43,416 nucleotides of DNA from Candidatus Bacteroides merdavium (GCA_019116805.1 DXAV01000024.1:1-43416), one strand, 5' to 3'; numbered from the stretch's first letter, positions 35,030-43,096 are shown. Program-made: numbers and translations. Notes: generated from the letters alone by a model not told the origin.

Positions 35030-36433
35030 ATGAAGAAATTTCTCCTCTGTATCGGCCTGCCACTCTTTTCCGTACTTGCGGTCGCTGGACCGATCGACTT
35101 CGAAAAAGCTTTCGAAGCCTGTGCAAAAATCGAAAAGCAAATAGAATGCCCCATCTTCGCCGACCGCCACTACATTATTACCGACTTTGGCGCACGCCCC
35201 AATACGCCCGATACCCCCTGTCATGAAGCTATAAACCGAGCCATCACAACATGTAGTTTAGAGGGTGGTGGTACAGTGGTCATCCCTGCCGACACATTTT
35301 ATACCGGCCCCTTGACGCTGAAAAGCAACGTCCGCTTACATGTATCCGAGGGTGCCGTCCTACGCTTCTCTACCGACCAGAGCCTCTACTTCCCCGCTGT
35401 CTTAACACGCTGGGAAGGTATCGATTGTTACAATGCCCATCCCCTTATTTATGCCTACGGTGAAACAAACATTGCCATCACCGGCAAAGGGATTATTGAC
35501 GGACAAGGGTCAATAGATACATGGTGGCCCATGTGTGGCGCAGCCAAGTATGGATGGAAAGAAGGTATGAGAGCCCAACGTAATGGAGGGCGAGACCACC
35601 TGTTAATGTATGGTGAAACCTCAACTCCCGTTTACCAACGCATTATGACGCCTGAGGATGGTCTTCGTCCACAGCTCATCAACCTATATGCTTGCCGCCG
35701 AGTGCTTATAGAAGACGTAACATTACTTAATTCACCTTTCTGGGTTATACATCCCCTGTTTTGCGAAAGTCTGACTGTGAAAGGTGTACACATTTACAAC
35801 CGTGGTCCCAACGGCGACGGCTGCGATCCAGAATCGTGCAAAAACGTACTCATTGAAGACTGCATTTTCGACACAGGTGATGACTGCATTGCCATCAAGT
35901 CTGGACGTAACCAAGACGGACGCCGCTGGAACATCCCCAGCGAGAACATCATCGTACGCAACTGTCTGATGAAGAACGGACACGGAGGTGTAGTGATAGG
36001 TAGCGAAATTTCTGGCGGTTACCGTAACTTATACGTAGAAAACTGCCGCATGGACAGTCCTGACTTGGACCGCGTCATCCGTATTAAGACCAGCACCTGC
36101 CGCGGTGGACTAATTGAAAACATCTTCGTACGCAACATCACCGTCGGCCAATGTCGCGAAGCTGTACTACGCATCAACTTGCAATACGAAAACCGCGAAC
36201 GCTGCCAACGCGGCTACGACCCTGTGGTACGTAACGTGCACCTGAAAAACATTACCTGCCAAAAAAGCGAATTTGGTGTGCTTATCATCGGTCTGGATGA
36301 CGACAAACACGTCAGCAACATCAGCGTAGAAGACAGTCGCTTTGACAACGTAAGCCGAGGTGGTAACGACATCCAGGGTGTCCATGACATAACATTTAAG
36401 AATTGCTACATTAACGGACAACTTGTCAAATAG
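35030..36433 (+). CDS. Secreted glycoside hydrolase family 28 (polygalacturonase-like)
   Basis: A 467-residue exported enzyme with a signal peptide (1-20) and a right-handed beta-helix. The four GH28 active-site motifs are visible: NGDGCD (261-266), GDD (283-285), GHGG (317-320) and RIK (351-353). Such enzymes cleave galacturonic-acid linkages in pectin from within or from the end; which one, and the substrate, cannot be read off. Unusually for Bacteroides there is no SusC/SusD pair or regulator beside it. The start is MKKFLLCIGL; the earlier frame overlaps the promoter. Confidence 0.92.
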   Translation: MKKFLLCIGLPLFSVLAVAGPIDFEKAFEACAKIEKQIECPIFADRHYIITDFGARPNTPDTPCHEAINRAITTCSLEGGGTVVIPADTFYTGPLTLKSNVRLHVSEGAVLRFSTDQSLYFPAVLTRWEGIDCYNAHPLIYAYGETNIAITGKGIIDGQGSIDTWWPMCGAAKYGWKEGMRAQRNGGRDHLLMYGETSTPVYQRIMTPEDGLRPQLINLYACRRVLIEDVTLLNSPFWVIHPLFCESLTVKGVHIYNRGPNGDGCDPESCKNVLIEDCIFDTGDDCIAIKSGRNQDGRRWNIPSENIIVRNCLMKNGHGGVVIGSEISGGYRNLYVENCRMDSPDLDRVIRIKTSTCRGGLIENIFVRNITVGQCREAVLRINLQYENRERCQRGYDPVVRNVHLKNITCQKSEFGVLIIGLDDDKHVSNISVEDSRFDNVSRGGNDIQGVHDITFKNCYINGQLVK

Positions 36434-36455
36434 GAATCAACTATTTTCATAATCC

Positions 36456-36509
36456 ACACCCGAAGTTCGGACAAAATGATATTATCCGTGAACTTCGGGT
36501 GTCTTTTTT
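36456..36509 (+). terminator. Terminator of the GH28 gene
   Basis: ACACCCGAAGTTC pairs with GAACTTCGGGTGT (arms 36456-36471 and 36485-36502) and is followed by CTTTTTTC. Confidence 0.9.
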
Positions 36510-36565
36510 CCTGGCAGTTTTTACATTTTTATATCCGAAGATGCAACTCGTCCGAGATAAAAGGT

Positions 36566-36573
36566 TATCTTTG
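36566..36573 (+). promoter_or_regulatory. Candidate -7 element for the VOR operon
   Basis: TATCTTTG, matching TAnnTTTG, 20 bases before the first gene of the operon. No clear -33 box. Confidence 0.6.
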
Positions 36574-36593
36574 TACGTCCAAAAGTGATAAAT

Positions 36594-36869
36594 ATGGAAA
36601 AACTGGATACCATAAAAGAACTAATCAGCCGGGGAGAAACAGAATTGGCCATTAAGGAACTGGACCTTTTTCTCCAGACTTCCACCGAACACTTGGATCA
36701 GGCCTATTACCTCTGCGGAAATGCTTGGCGCAAACAGGCTAATTGGCAGCAGGCGCTGAACAATTACCAACGCGCAATGGACATCAATCCCGAAAGTCCA
36801 GCCAAAAACGCATACGCGATGGTAATGGACATTCTGAACTTCTACAATAAGGACATGTATAATCAATAA
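36594..36869 (+). CDS. Small TPR protein leading the VOR operon
   Basis: A 91-residue protein made of about two tetratricopeptide-like repeats (residues 5-35 and 36-72, with AYYLCGNAWRKQANWQQALNNYQRAMDINPES split across the second; key residues Gly45, Ala47, Tyr62, Ala65 and Pro70). No signal peptide, so cytoplasmic. It starts at the ATG at 36594; an upstream in-frame ATG three codons earlier is less likely. The ferredoxin gene follows after 18 bases, suggesting an assembly or docking role for the oxidoreductase; that is inference. Confidence 0.8.
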   Translation: MEKLDTIKELISRGETELAIKELDLFLQTSTEHLDQAYYLCGNAWRKQANWQQALNNYQRAMDINPESPAKNAYAMVMDILNFYNKDMYNQ

Positions 36870-36887
36870 ATCAAAGGAACGTATATT

Positions 36888-37115
36888 ATGGCAAAAATCA
36901 AAGGAGCAATTGTTGTGGACACTGAACGTTGTAAAGGTTGCAACCTCTGTGTCGTGGCTTGTCCCCTCCACGTGATAGCCCTCACCAAGGAGGTGAACAT
37001 CAAAGGATATAATTACGCACACCAGATACTGGAGAACACCTGCAATGGTTGTGCATCATGCGCCACCGTCTGCCCTGACGGTTGCATTTCAGTCTATAAA
37101 GTCAAAGTCGAATAA
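36888..37115 (+). CDS. Ferredoxin-type delta subunit of a 2-oxoacid:ferredoxin oxidoreductase
   Basis: A 75-residue protein with two 4Fe-4S motifs: Cys15, 18, 21, 25 and Cys52, 55, 58, 62. Between and around them it matches the delta (KorD/VorD) subunit that carries electrons from the catalytic subunits to ferredoxin. It sits 14 bases before the alpha-subunit gene. The usual order delta-alpha-beta-gamma is kept, with a small membrane-protein gene inserted. Confidence 0.93.
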   Translation: MAKIKGAIVVDTERCKGCNLCVVACPLHVIALTKEVNIKGYNYAHQILENTCNGCASCATVCPDGCISVYKVKVE

Positions 37116-37129
37116 AAACAAGTAAGCAT

Positions 37130-38218
37130 ATGGCAGAAGAAGTAGTATTAATGAAAGGTAACGAAGCCATCGCCCACGCCGCCATCCGCTGTGGAGCCGA
37201 CGGATATTTCGGTTACCCGATTACTCCCCAATCGGAAGTATTGGAAACGCTGGCCGAGCTGAAGCCCTGGGAAACCACGGGCATGGTAGTGCTGCAGGCC
37301 GAAAGCGAAGTGGCTGCAATCAATATGGTGTACGGCGGCGCCGGAAGCGGAAAGATGGTTATGACATCATCATCCAGCCCTGGTGTCAGTCTGAAGCAGG
37401 AAGGTATCTCCTATCTGGCAGGTGCCGAACTGCCCTGCCTTATTGTGAATGTCATGCGCGGCGGCCCCGGCCTAGGTACCATCCAGCCCAGCCAGGCAGA
37501 CTATTTCCAGACCGTAAAAGGTGGAGGACACGGCGACTATCGCCTCATCGCACTGGCTCCGGCATCAGTACAGGAAATGGCAGATTTTGTAGGCCTGGCC
37601 TTTGAACTTGCCTTCAAATATCGCAATCCGGCTATTATTTTGGCCGATGGTGTCATCGGACAGATGATGGAAAAGGTGGTATTACCGCCTGCCAAGCCAC
37701 GGCGTACAGAAGCCGAAGTTATTGCTCAGTGCCCTTGGGCCACCACCGGCAAAGCCAACGGTCGCAAACCTAACATCATTACCTCACTCGAACTGAAACC
37801 AGAAGAAATGGAGAAAAACAACATCCGTTTCCAGGCCAAGTATCGCCAGATAGAGGAAAACGAAGTTCGTTTCGAAGAAATCAACTGCGAAGATGCCGAC
37901 TATCTCATTGTAGCTTTCGGTTCTATGGCCCGCATCGGACAGAAAGCAATGGAACTAGCTCGTGAAGAAGGAATCAAGGTGGGTATTCTACGTCCCATTA
38001 CCCTCTGGCCCTTCCCCAAGAAAGCCATTGAGGCCTATGCAGACAAAGTCAAAGGCATGCTGGTAACCGAGCTGAATGCCGGACAAATGATCGAAGATGT
38101 CCGTTTGGCTGTCAACGGCAAAGTACGTGTTGAACACTTCGGCCGCCTCGGAGGTATTGTTCCCGACCCCGATGAAATCGTGGCCGCCCTAAAAGAAAAG
38201 ATTATCGTCAATGAATAA
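37130..38218 (+). CDS. vorB: 2-oxoacid:ferredoxin oxidoreductase alpha subunit (VorB/KorA type)
   Basis: A 362-residue pyrimidine-binding subunit. Visible marks: LMKGNEAIAHAAIRCGADGYFGYPITPQSE near 8-38 (core motif YPITPQSE), AESEVAAINMVYGGAG near 55-70, and TSSSSPGVSLKQEG near 78-91 that contacts the substrate. The C-terminal domain holds LRPITLWPFP. Sequence style fits branched-chain 2-oxoacid (VOR) or 2-oxoglutarate (KOR) enzymes; I favour VOR but cannot separate them by eye. Confidence 0.9.
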   Translation: MAEEVVLMKGNEAIAHAAIRCGADGYFGYPITPQSEVLETLAELKPWETTGMVVLQAESEVAAINMVYGGAGSGKMVMTSSSSPGVSLKQEGISYLAGAELPCLIVNVMRGGPGLGTIQPSQADYFQTVKGGGHGDYRLIALAPASVQEMADFVGLAFELAFKYRNPAIILADGVIGQMMEKVVLPPAKPRRTEAEVIAQCPWATTGKANGRKPNIITSLELKPEEMEKNNIRFQAKYRQIEENEVRFEEINCEDADYLIVAFGSMARIGQKAMELAREEGIKVGILRPITLWPFPKKAIEAYADKVKGMLVTELNAGQMIEDVRLAVNGKVRVEHFGRLGGIVPDPDEIVAALKEKIIVNE

Positions 38219-38230
38219 CGTATTTGCCCG

Positions 38231-38401
38231 ATGGAAACGGATAAAATAAGAAACGTACTGAACATCATCTTCCTTGTACTGGCCGTAGCCGCCGTCGCCA
38301 CCTATTTTCTGGTGGACGACTTCATGACATTCGTTTACGTCTGCGCAGCAGCCATCTTCTTCAAGGTGATGGAGTTCTTCATACGATTTAGCAACAGATA
38401 A
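38231..38401 (+). CDS. 56-residue two-helix membrane protein inside the VOR operon
   Basis: An ATG at 38231 opens a 56-codon frame ending in TAA at 38401, with no homologous family that I recognise. It starts METDKIRNVL, then two hydrophobic helices at about 10-27 (FLVLAVAAVATYFLV) and 31-50 (FMTFVYVCAAAIFFKVMEFF) separated by Asp-Asp, and ends IRFSNR. The gap to vorB is 12 bases and to vorA 12 bases, with an AGGAGG overlapping its stop. Codon use looks like the neighbours'. It could anchor the otherwise soluble oxidoreductase to the membrane; that is inference. Confidence 0.8.
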   Translation: METDKIRNVLNIIFLVLAVAAVATYFLVDDFMTFVYVCAAAIFFKVMEFFIRFSNR

Positions 38402-38408
38402 GGAGGAG
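38401..38408 (+). promoter_or_regulatory. Strong Shine-Dalgarno sequence for vorA
   Basis: AGGAGGAG beginning on the last base of the preceding stop codon, 5 bases before the vorA ATG. Genes of this phylum rarely have such a full anti-SD match. Confidence 0.8.
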
Positions 38409-38413
38409 TAATT

Positions 38414-39175
38414 ATGACAAAAGAAGATATCATCAAACCCGAAAACCTGGTTTACAAGAAACCAACATTGATGAACGACAATCCGATGCACTATTGTCCG
38501 GGCTGTAGTCATGGTGTAGTACACAAACTCATCGCCGAAGTCATTGAGGAAATGGGTATGGAAGACAAAGCCATCGGTATCTCGCCTGTAGGATGTGCCG
38601 TCTTCATCTACAACTATCTGGACATCGACTGGCAGGAAGCTGCTCATGGACGTGCGCCTGCCCTGGCCACTGCCATCAAACGCCTTTGGCCGGACCGACT
38701 TGTTTTCACCTATCAAGGTGATGGCGATTTGGCCTGCATCGGTACAGCAGAAACCATTCACGCACTGAACCGTGGCGAGAACATTACCATCATCTTTATT
38801 AACAATGCCATTTATGGCATGACTGGCGGACAGATGGCTCCCACTACACTGGTAGGTATGAAGACTGCCACTTGTCCCTATGGACGTGATGTACATTTGC
38901 ATGGCTACCCATTGAAGATGGCCGATATAGCTGCTCAATTGGAAGGTACCGCTTATGTCACCCGTCAAAGCGTACAGTCCGTACCTGCCATCCGTAAGGC
39001 CAAGAAAGCCATCCGCAAGGCATTCGAAAATTCCATGGCAGGCAAGGGTAGCAATCTGGTGGAAATCGTCTCCACCTGCAATTCGGGCTGGAAGATGACA
39101 CCCGCAGCAGCCAACAAATGGATGGAAGAGAACATGTTCCCCTTCTATCCGCTCGGCGACTTAAAAGACAAATAA
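38414..39175 (+). CDS. vorA: 2-oxoacid:ferredoxin oxidoreductase beta subunit (VorA/KorB type)
   Basis: A 253-residue TPP-binding subunit. Candidate ligands of the proximal 4Fe-4S cluster are YCPGCSHG (Cys28 and Cys31), SPVGC near 58-62 and TCPYGRD near 155. The TPP/Mg motif is GDGDLACIG followed by NNAIYGMTGGQ. It forms the catalytic core with vorB and passes electrons to the delta subunit. Start fixed by the strong SD. Confidence 0.92.
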   Translation: MTKEDIIKPENLVYKKPTLMNDNPMHYCPGCSHGVVHKLIAEVIEEMGMEDKAIGISPVGCAVFIYNYLDIDWQEAAHGRAPALATAIKRLWPDRLVFTYQGDGDLACIGTAETIHALNRGENITIIFINNAIYGMTGGQMAPTTLVGMKTATCPYGRDVHLHGYPLKMADIAAQLEGTAYVTRQSVQSVPAIRKAKKAIRKAFENSMAGKGSNLVEIVSTCNSGWKMTPAAANKWMEENMFPFYPLGDLKDK

Positions 39176-39197
39176 CCCATTTAGCACATTTATTCTT

Positions 39198-39740
39198 ATG
39201 AAAGAAGAAATAATTATAGCAGGATTCGGCGGACAAGGCGTACTATCCATGGGAAAAATTCTGGCTTATTCCGGACTGATGGAAGGTAAAGAAGTGACTT
39301 GGATGCCTGCCTATGGTCCCGAACAACGAGGTGGAACGGCCAATGTAACCGTCATCGTCAGCGATGAGAAGATATCATCTCCCATCCTTAGCAAATACGA
39401 CGCAGCCATTATCCTCAATCAGCCTTCGTTGGAGAAGTTTGAAAGCAAAGTGAAACCGGGTGGTGTACTCATCTACGACGGCTATGGTATCATTAATCCG
39501 CCTACCCGTAAGGATATCCATATTTACCGCATTGATGCTATGGATGCCGCCAACGAGATGAGCAATGCCAAAGCATTCAATATGATTGTATTGGGCGGAC
39601 TCCTCAAAATCAAACCAATGGTTACGCTGGAAAACGTCATCAAAGGATTGAAGAAAACCCTGCCCGAACGCCATCACCATCTCATCCCGATGAACGAGGA
39701 AGCTATCAAGCGGGGAATGGAACTGATTAAAGAAGTTTAA
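39198..39740 (+). CDS. vorC: 2-oxoacid:ferredoxin oxidoreductase gamma subunit
   Basis: A 180-residue subunit with the GFGGQGVLS motif at about 9-17 and AYGPEQRGGTANVTVI near 38-53. This domain contributes to CoA binding and closes the active site. It lies 22 bases after vorA and ends just before a strong hairpin. Confidence 0.93.
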   Translation: MKEEIIIAGFGGQGVLSMGKILAYSGLMEGKEVTWMPAYGPEQRGGTANVTVIVSDEKISSPILSKYDAAIILNQPSLEKFESKVKPGGVLIYDGYGIINPPTRKDIHIYRIDAMDAANEMSNAKAFNMIVLGGLLKIKPMVTLENVIKGLKKTLPERHHHLIPMNEEAIKRGMELIKEV

Positions 39741-39751
39741 GACTCATCCAG

Positions 39752-39806
39752 ACACGGACGGTACAGAATTGAGAGACACCCCAATTCGTTACCGTCCGTG
39801 TTTGTT
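39752..39806 (+). terminator. Terminator-like hairpin between vorC and the MetH reactivation gene
   Basis: ACACGGACGGTA (39752-39763) pairs perfectly with TACCGTCCGTGT (39790-39801); inside, GAATTG (39766-39771) pairs with CAATTC (39782-39787). TTTGTTC follows. The next gene starts only 18 bases after the stem, with no obvious promoter between. Confidence 0.85.
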
Positions 39807-39818
39807 CATATCTCATCT

Positions 39819-40706
39819 ATGCCTGTCCTCTCCTACACCATCTCCGAAACAGCCCCTTATATCAACTGGATCTATTTCTTTCACGCTTGGGGCTTCCAAC
39901 CTAAATTTGCCACCATCGCCGATTTGCATGGGTGCGATTCATGCCGTGCCCTATGGTTGGCCCGTTTTCCCGAAACCGACCGTACCAAAGCTGCTGAAGC
40001 TATGCAACTTTTCAAGGAAGCACAGCGCATGCTCCCTCGTCTAGAGAATATGTTGCACGTACGGTGTCTCTTCCGCCTGTGCCGTGCCAATGCCCATAAT
40101 GATGATTTGTTGTTGGACGATGTCACCTTTCCATTGCTCCGTCAACAGACTTCGACATCCCAGGGCCCCTATCTCTGCTTAAGCGATTTTGTTCGCCCAC
40201 TCTCGTCAGGTATAGCCGATACAGTAGGCGTATTTGCTTCAACGGTAACTGGAGACACTGATTTCCTCCAGCCCGACGATCCCTACCAGCACCTCCTAAT
40301 TCAAACTCTTGCCGACCGCTTGGCCGAAGCCGCTACGGAAAAGATGCATGAATATGTACGCAAAATAGCCTGGGGCTATGTACCCAACGAAGCATTGTCC
40401 ATAACCGAGCTCCTGCAAGAGAAGTTCCAGGGCATACGTCCTGCTGTAGGTTATCCTTCGTTGCCCGATCAGTCGGTCAATTTCCTCATCGACCAGTTAC
40501 TCGACCTCAAACAAATCGGTATTGCCCTCACTGCAAACGGAGCCATGCACCCCCATGCTTCGGTTAGCGGACTGATGCTGGCCCACCCTGCCGCCCGTTA
40601 CTTCTCCGTAGGCCGTATCGGCAAGGACCAACTGGAAAATTATGCCCACCGACGAGGAATACCAACAGAGCAAATGCAGAAATTTTTAGCCGCTAATCTG
40701 GAATAA
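39819..40706 (+). CDS. Free-standing MetH AdoMet-binding (reactivation) domain protein
   Basis: A 295-residue protein matching the C-terminal reactivation domain of cobalamin-dependent methionine synthase (PF02965), normally ~330 residues fused to MetH. The AdoMet-binding RPAVGYPSLPDQS (207-219), GAMHPHASVSGLMLAHP (241-257) and the ending SVGRIGKDQLENYAHRRGI (263-281) are clear. It should re-methylate oxidised cob(II)alamin on MetH using AdoMet and flavodoxin electrons. MetH itself is not in the window. A longer frame from 39798 starts inside the terminator stem, so ATG at 39819 is used. Confidence 0.9.
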   Translation: MPVLSYTISETAPYINWIYFFHAWGFQPKFATIADLHGCDSCRALWLARFPETDRTKAAEAMQLFKEAQRMLPRLENMLHVRCLFRLCRANAHNDDLLLDDVTFPLLRQQTSTSQGPYLCLSDFVRPLSSGIADTVGVFASTVTGDTDFLQPDDPYQHLLIQTLADRLAEAATEKMHEYVRKIAWGYVPNEALSITELLQEKFQGIRPAVGYPSLPDQSVNFLIDQLLDLKQIGIALTANGAMHPHASVSGLMLAHPAARYFSVGRIGKDQLENYAHRRGIPTEQMQKFLAANLE

Positions 40707-40765
40707 TGTGATTTTCCAATTCCTCCATACGACCAATAATCATAAAAAGCCACCCCACAAGAATT

Positions 40766-41254
40766 ATGGATAATACGGAACAAGAGTTCGTCGCTTTAAT
40801 TAAAGAATATGAACGCGTCATCTATAAAGTGTGCTATTTATATGCCACTCCCAATGCGCCGCTCAGCGATCTCTATCAAGAGGTGGTACTGAATTTGTGG
40901 AAAGCTTTTCCCAAATTCCGACGTGAATGCAAAGTGTCCACATGGATTTATCGCATCTCTCTGAACACCTGTATCAGTTTTATGCGAAAAGAAAAGAACA
41001 TTCCGGAAATTGTTTCGCTGACACCTGCCGAAGCCGACCGCAGCGAGGAATGGGACGAGACACAAGCCATGCTACGCCAACTGTATCGCATGATAAACCG
41101 GCTGGGACAATTGGAGAAATCCATTATCCTCCTCTATCTTGAGGAGAAGAGCTACGAGGAAATCAGCGAGATTACCGGATTGACCGTGACGAACGTAGCT
41201 ACAAAGCTGAACCGCATCAAGGAGAAATTGAGAAAAATGAAGAAGGAGGAATGA
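40766..41254 (+). CDS. ECF-type RNA polymerase sigma factor
   Basis: A 162-residue sigma-70-family factor. Region 2 spans about 12-75, with DLYQEVVLNLWKAFPKF and the WIYRISLNTCISFMRK helix. Region 4 spans about 105-155, with LEKSIILLYLEEKSYEEISEITG and the TVTNVATKLNRIKEKL recognition helix. The target promoters are unknown. It is followed after one base by a membrane protein that could be its regulator. The C-terminal Lys/Glu codons double as the SD of that gene. Confidence 0.92.
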   Translation: MDNTEQEFVALIKEYERVIYKVCYLYATPNAPLSDLYQEVVLNLWKAFPKFRRECKVSTWIYRISLNTCISFMRKEKNIPEIVSLTPAEADRSEEWDETQAMLRQLYRMINRLGQLEKSIILLYLEEKSYEEISEITGLTVTNVATKLNRIKEKLRKMKKEE

Positions 41255-41255
41255 T

Positions 41256-41888
41256 ATGGAACTGGAGGATCTGAAGAAATCGTGGCAGACGCTAGATGAG
41301 CATCTGCAAAAGCAGGATATTACCACTGAAGAACAGGTAGCAAGGCTTATCGCCTGCTACAAACAAAAAACGAAACGAAGACTGGGCAGCCTTATGAGCC
41401 TGCAACGGGCTTCGCTCTGCATTGGACTGCTCATCCTGATAGCTATTGGAACCATCTGTCTGCTACTCCCTTCCTGGATTGAAGATACAGACACACGTAC
41501 CAAGCTACAAGCTGTACTCATTTTCCTGGCAATAACACTAATAGGAGGAGGTGGATGGGACTGGCGTACCTACCGCTACATGCAGCAGATACGCGTTGAC
41601 CTTCTGCCTATCGCCGAAGTGAGCCGCCGCATCGTCAGATTACGGCTATGGACCCGTCAGGAGGTAACTGCAATCAGCCTCTGGGTATTGCTCTTCGGAG
41701 GTATCTATTATTGGGCCATGGAGTTCTATCATCTGCCGGCCCTCATACAGGCAGTCATTGTCGGCGTCTTCATACTATTTGAGGCCGCTGTCATCTGGCT
41801 GCTCTACCAGCACCTCATCTACAAGAACTTGAATCAAATCAAAAAAGACATTGAAGACTTGAAAGACGTATGCACCGAATCACATTAA
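41256..41888 (+). CDS. Four-helix membrane protein next to the sigma factor (possible anti-sigma)
   Basis: A 210-residue protein. Residues 1-45 are soluble and charged (MELEDLKKSWQTLDEHLQKQ...), then membrane helices at about 50-68, 82-98, 137-153 and 160-182, and an amphipathic tail (about 185-207). A strong SD (AAGGAGGA, 41243-41250) stands 5 bases before the start. It overlaps the next gene by 19 bases. The soluble N-terminus followed by membrane helices and the sigma-factor neighbour suggest an anti-sigma role; no anti-sigma motif is certain. Confidence 0.75.
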   Translation: MELEDLKKSWQTLDEHLQKQDITTEEQVARLIACYKQKTKRRLGSLMSLQRASLCIGLLILIAIGTICLLLPSWIEDTDTRTKLQAVLIFLAITLIGGGGWDWRTYRYMQQIRVDLLPIAEVSRRIVRLRLWTRQEVTAISLWVLLFGGIYYWAMEFYHLPALIQAVIVGVFILFEAAVIWLLYQHLIYKNLNQIKKDIEDLKDVCTESH

Positions 41889-43096
41889 TTCTGCTCCTGG
41901 CCCTGCTTCTGCCTGACCTGTATATCTATCTGGTGTACATCGTGCGGCAGACGAAAAACTTTGCGTGGCGTGCGGCTTACTGGTTGCCCTCCACTGTGCT
42001 AGTCCTGCTGTACATGTACCTCATCTACTTGACGGGTGACAATGCCATGGCCCACCATCCGCAAGCCATCGGTCGCCTGGCCATTGCTGTCATGGCCCTG
42101 GCCGTACCTAAAATTCTGTTCATGTGCTGCTCACTAATCGGCATCCTGTGCCGCGGACTGGGACGTTGTCTGTCGGCCATCGTACTGCACACGCCGTTCC
42201 GCAATCCGCAAGCACCTTTTATCGTACACCGCACACCGTTCACCATCTTGGGATTACTCTTGGGAATCGTGAGCTTCGCCAATGTGATTTATGGCGCCAC
42301 GGCAGGCATCACGCGCTTTGAAGTGAAGGAAGTGACCTACGAATCAGATCGCCTGCCAGAAAGTTTCGACGGTTATCGCATCGTCCAACTATCGGATATC
42401 CATATCGGCAGCTGGCAGGGACGCTCCAAGGCCATAAAGAAACTGGTGGGGCTGACCAATAACCAAAAAGCCGACCTTATAGTTTTTACGGGTGACCTGG
42501 TGAACCAACAGAGCCACGAACTGGATGCTTTCCGGTCAATCTTGTCACGTTTGGAAGCACCCGACGGTATTTATTCTGTACTGGGTAACCATGACTACGG
42601 CACCTACTATCACTGGAAAAACAGCCGCGAAGAGGCTGACAATCTGCAATATCTGCGGGACACACAACGGGCCATGGGATGGCAGCTGCTGGACAACAGC
42701 CACGTCATCCTGCACCACCACGGTGACAGCATCGCCCTCATCGGCGTGGAGAACGACGGCGAACCTCCCTTCCCCCAGCATGCCGACTTGGCTCAAGCTA
42801 CCGAAGGTACAGAAGAAATGTTCAGCATCCTGCTAAGCCATAATCCTACACACTGGCGACGCGAAGTACTGCCCGAATCGAACATTGACCTGATGCTGGC
42901 CGGACATACACACGCCATGCAGATGACCTTCTTTGGTCGCTCGCTTTCGTCGCTGAAGTATCCCGAATGGTCGGGCATGTACTATGAAGGTCCGCGGGCA
43001 CTTTACGTCAACGTGGGTATCGGCTATGTCGGACTTCCCTTCCGCTTCGGTGCCTGGCCCGAGATTACCGTCATCACACTGAAGAAGAAAAGATAA
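41870..43096 (+). CDS. Membrane-anchored calcineurin-like metallophosphoesterase
   Basis: A 408-residue protein. The N-terminal 150 residues hold about four membrane helices (about 5-25, 42-63, 75-102, 130-150). The catalytic domain carries the full metal-ligand set: DIH (186-188), GDL (218-220), GNHD (249-252), SH near 333 and GHTH (355-358). Enzymes of this type (YkuE/YaeI-like) hydrolyse phosphate esters of lipids or other molecules; the substrate is not predictable. It overlaps the preceding gene by 19 bases, so translation is coupled. Confidence 0.9.
   Translation: MHRITLILLLALLLPDLYIYLVYIVRQTKNFAWRAAYWLPSTVLVLLYMYLIYLTGDNAMAHHPQAIGRLAIAVMALAVPKILFMCCSLIGILCRGLGRCLSAIVLHTPFRNPQAPFIVHRTPFTILGLLLGIVSFANVIYGATAGITRFEVKEVTYESDRLPESFDGYRIVQLSDIHIGSWQGRSKAIKKLVGLTNNQKADLIVFTGDLVNQQSHELDAFRSILSRLEAPDGIYSVLGNHDYGTYYHWKNSREEADNLQYLRDTQRAMGWQLLDNSHVILHHHGDSIALIGVENDGEPPFPQHADLAQATEGTEEMFSILLSHNPTHWRREVLPESNIDLMLAGHTHAMQMTFFGRSLSSLKYPEWSGMYYEGPRALYVNVGIGYVGLPFRFGAWPEITVITLKKKR

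Noticed and set aside
39741..39818. Cobalamin or SAM riboswitch before the MetH reactivation gene
   Set aside because: The gap is too short for either and holds no B12-box or SAM-I core; only the hairpin is present.
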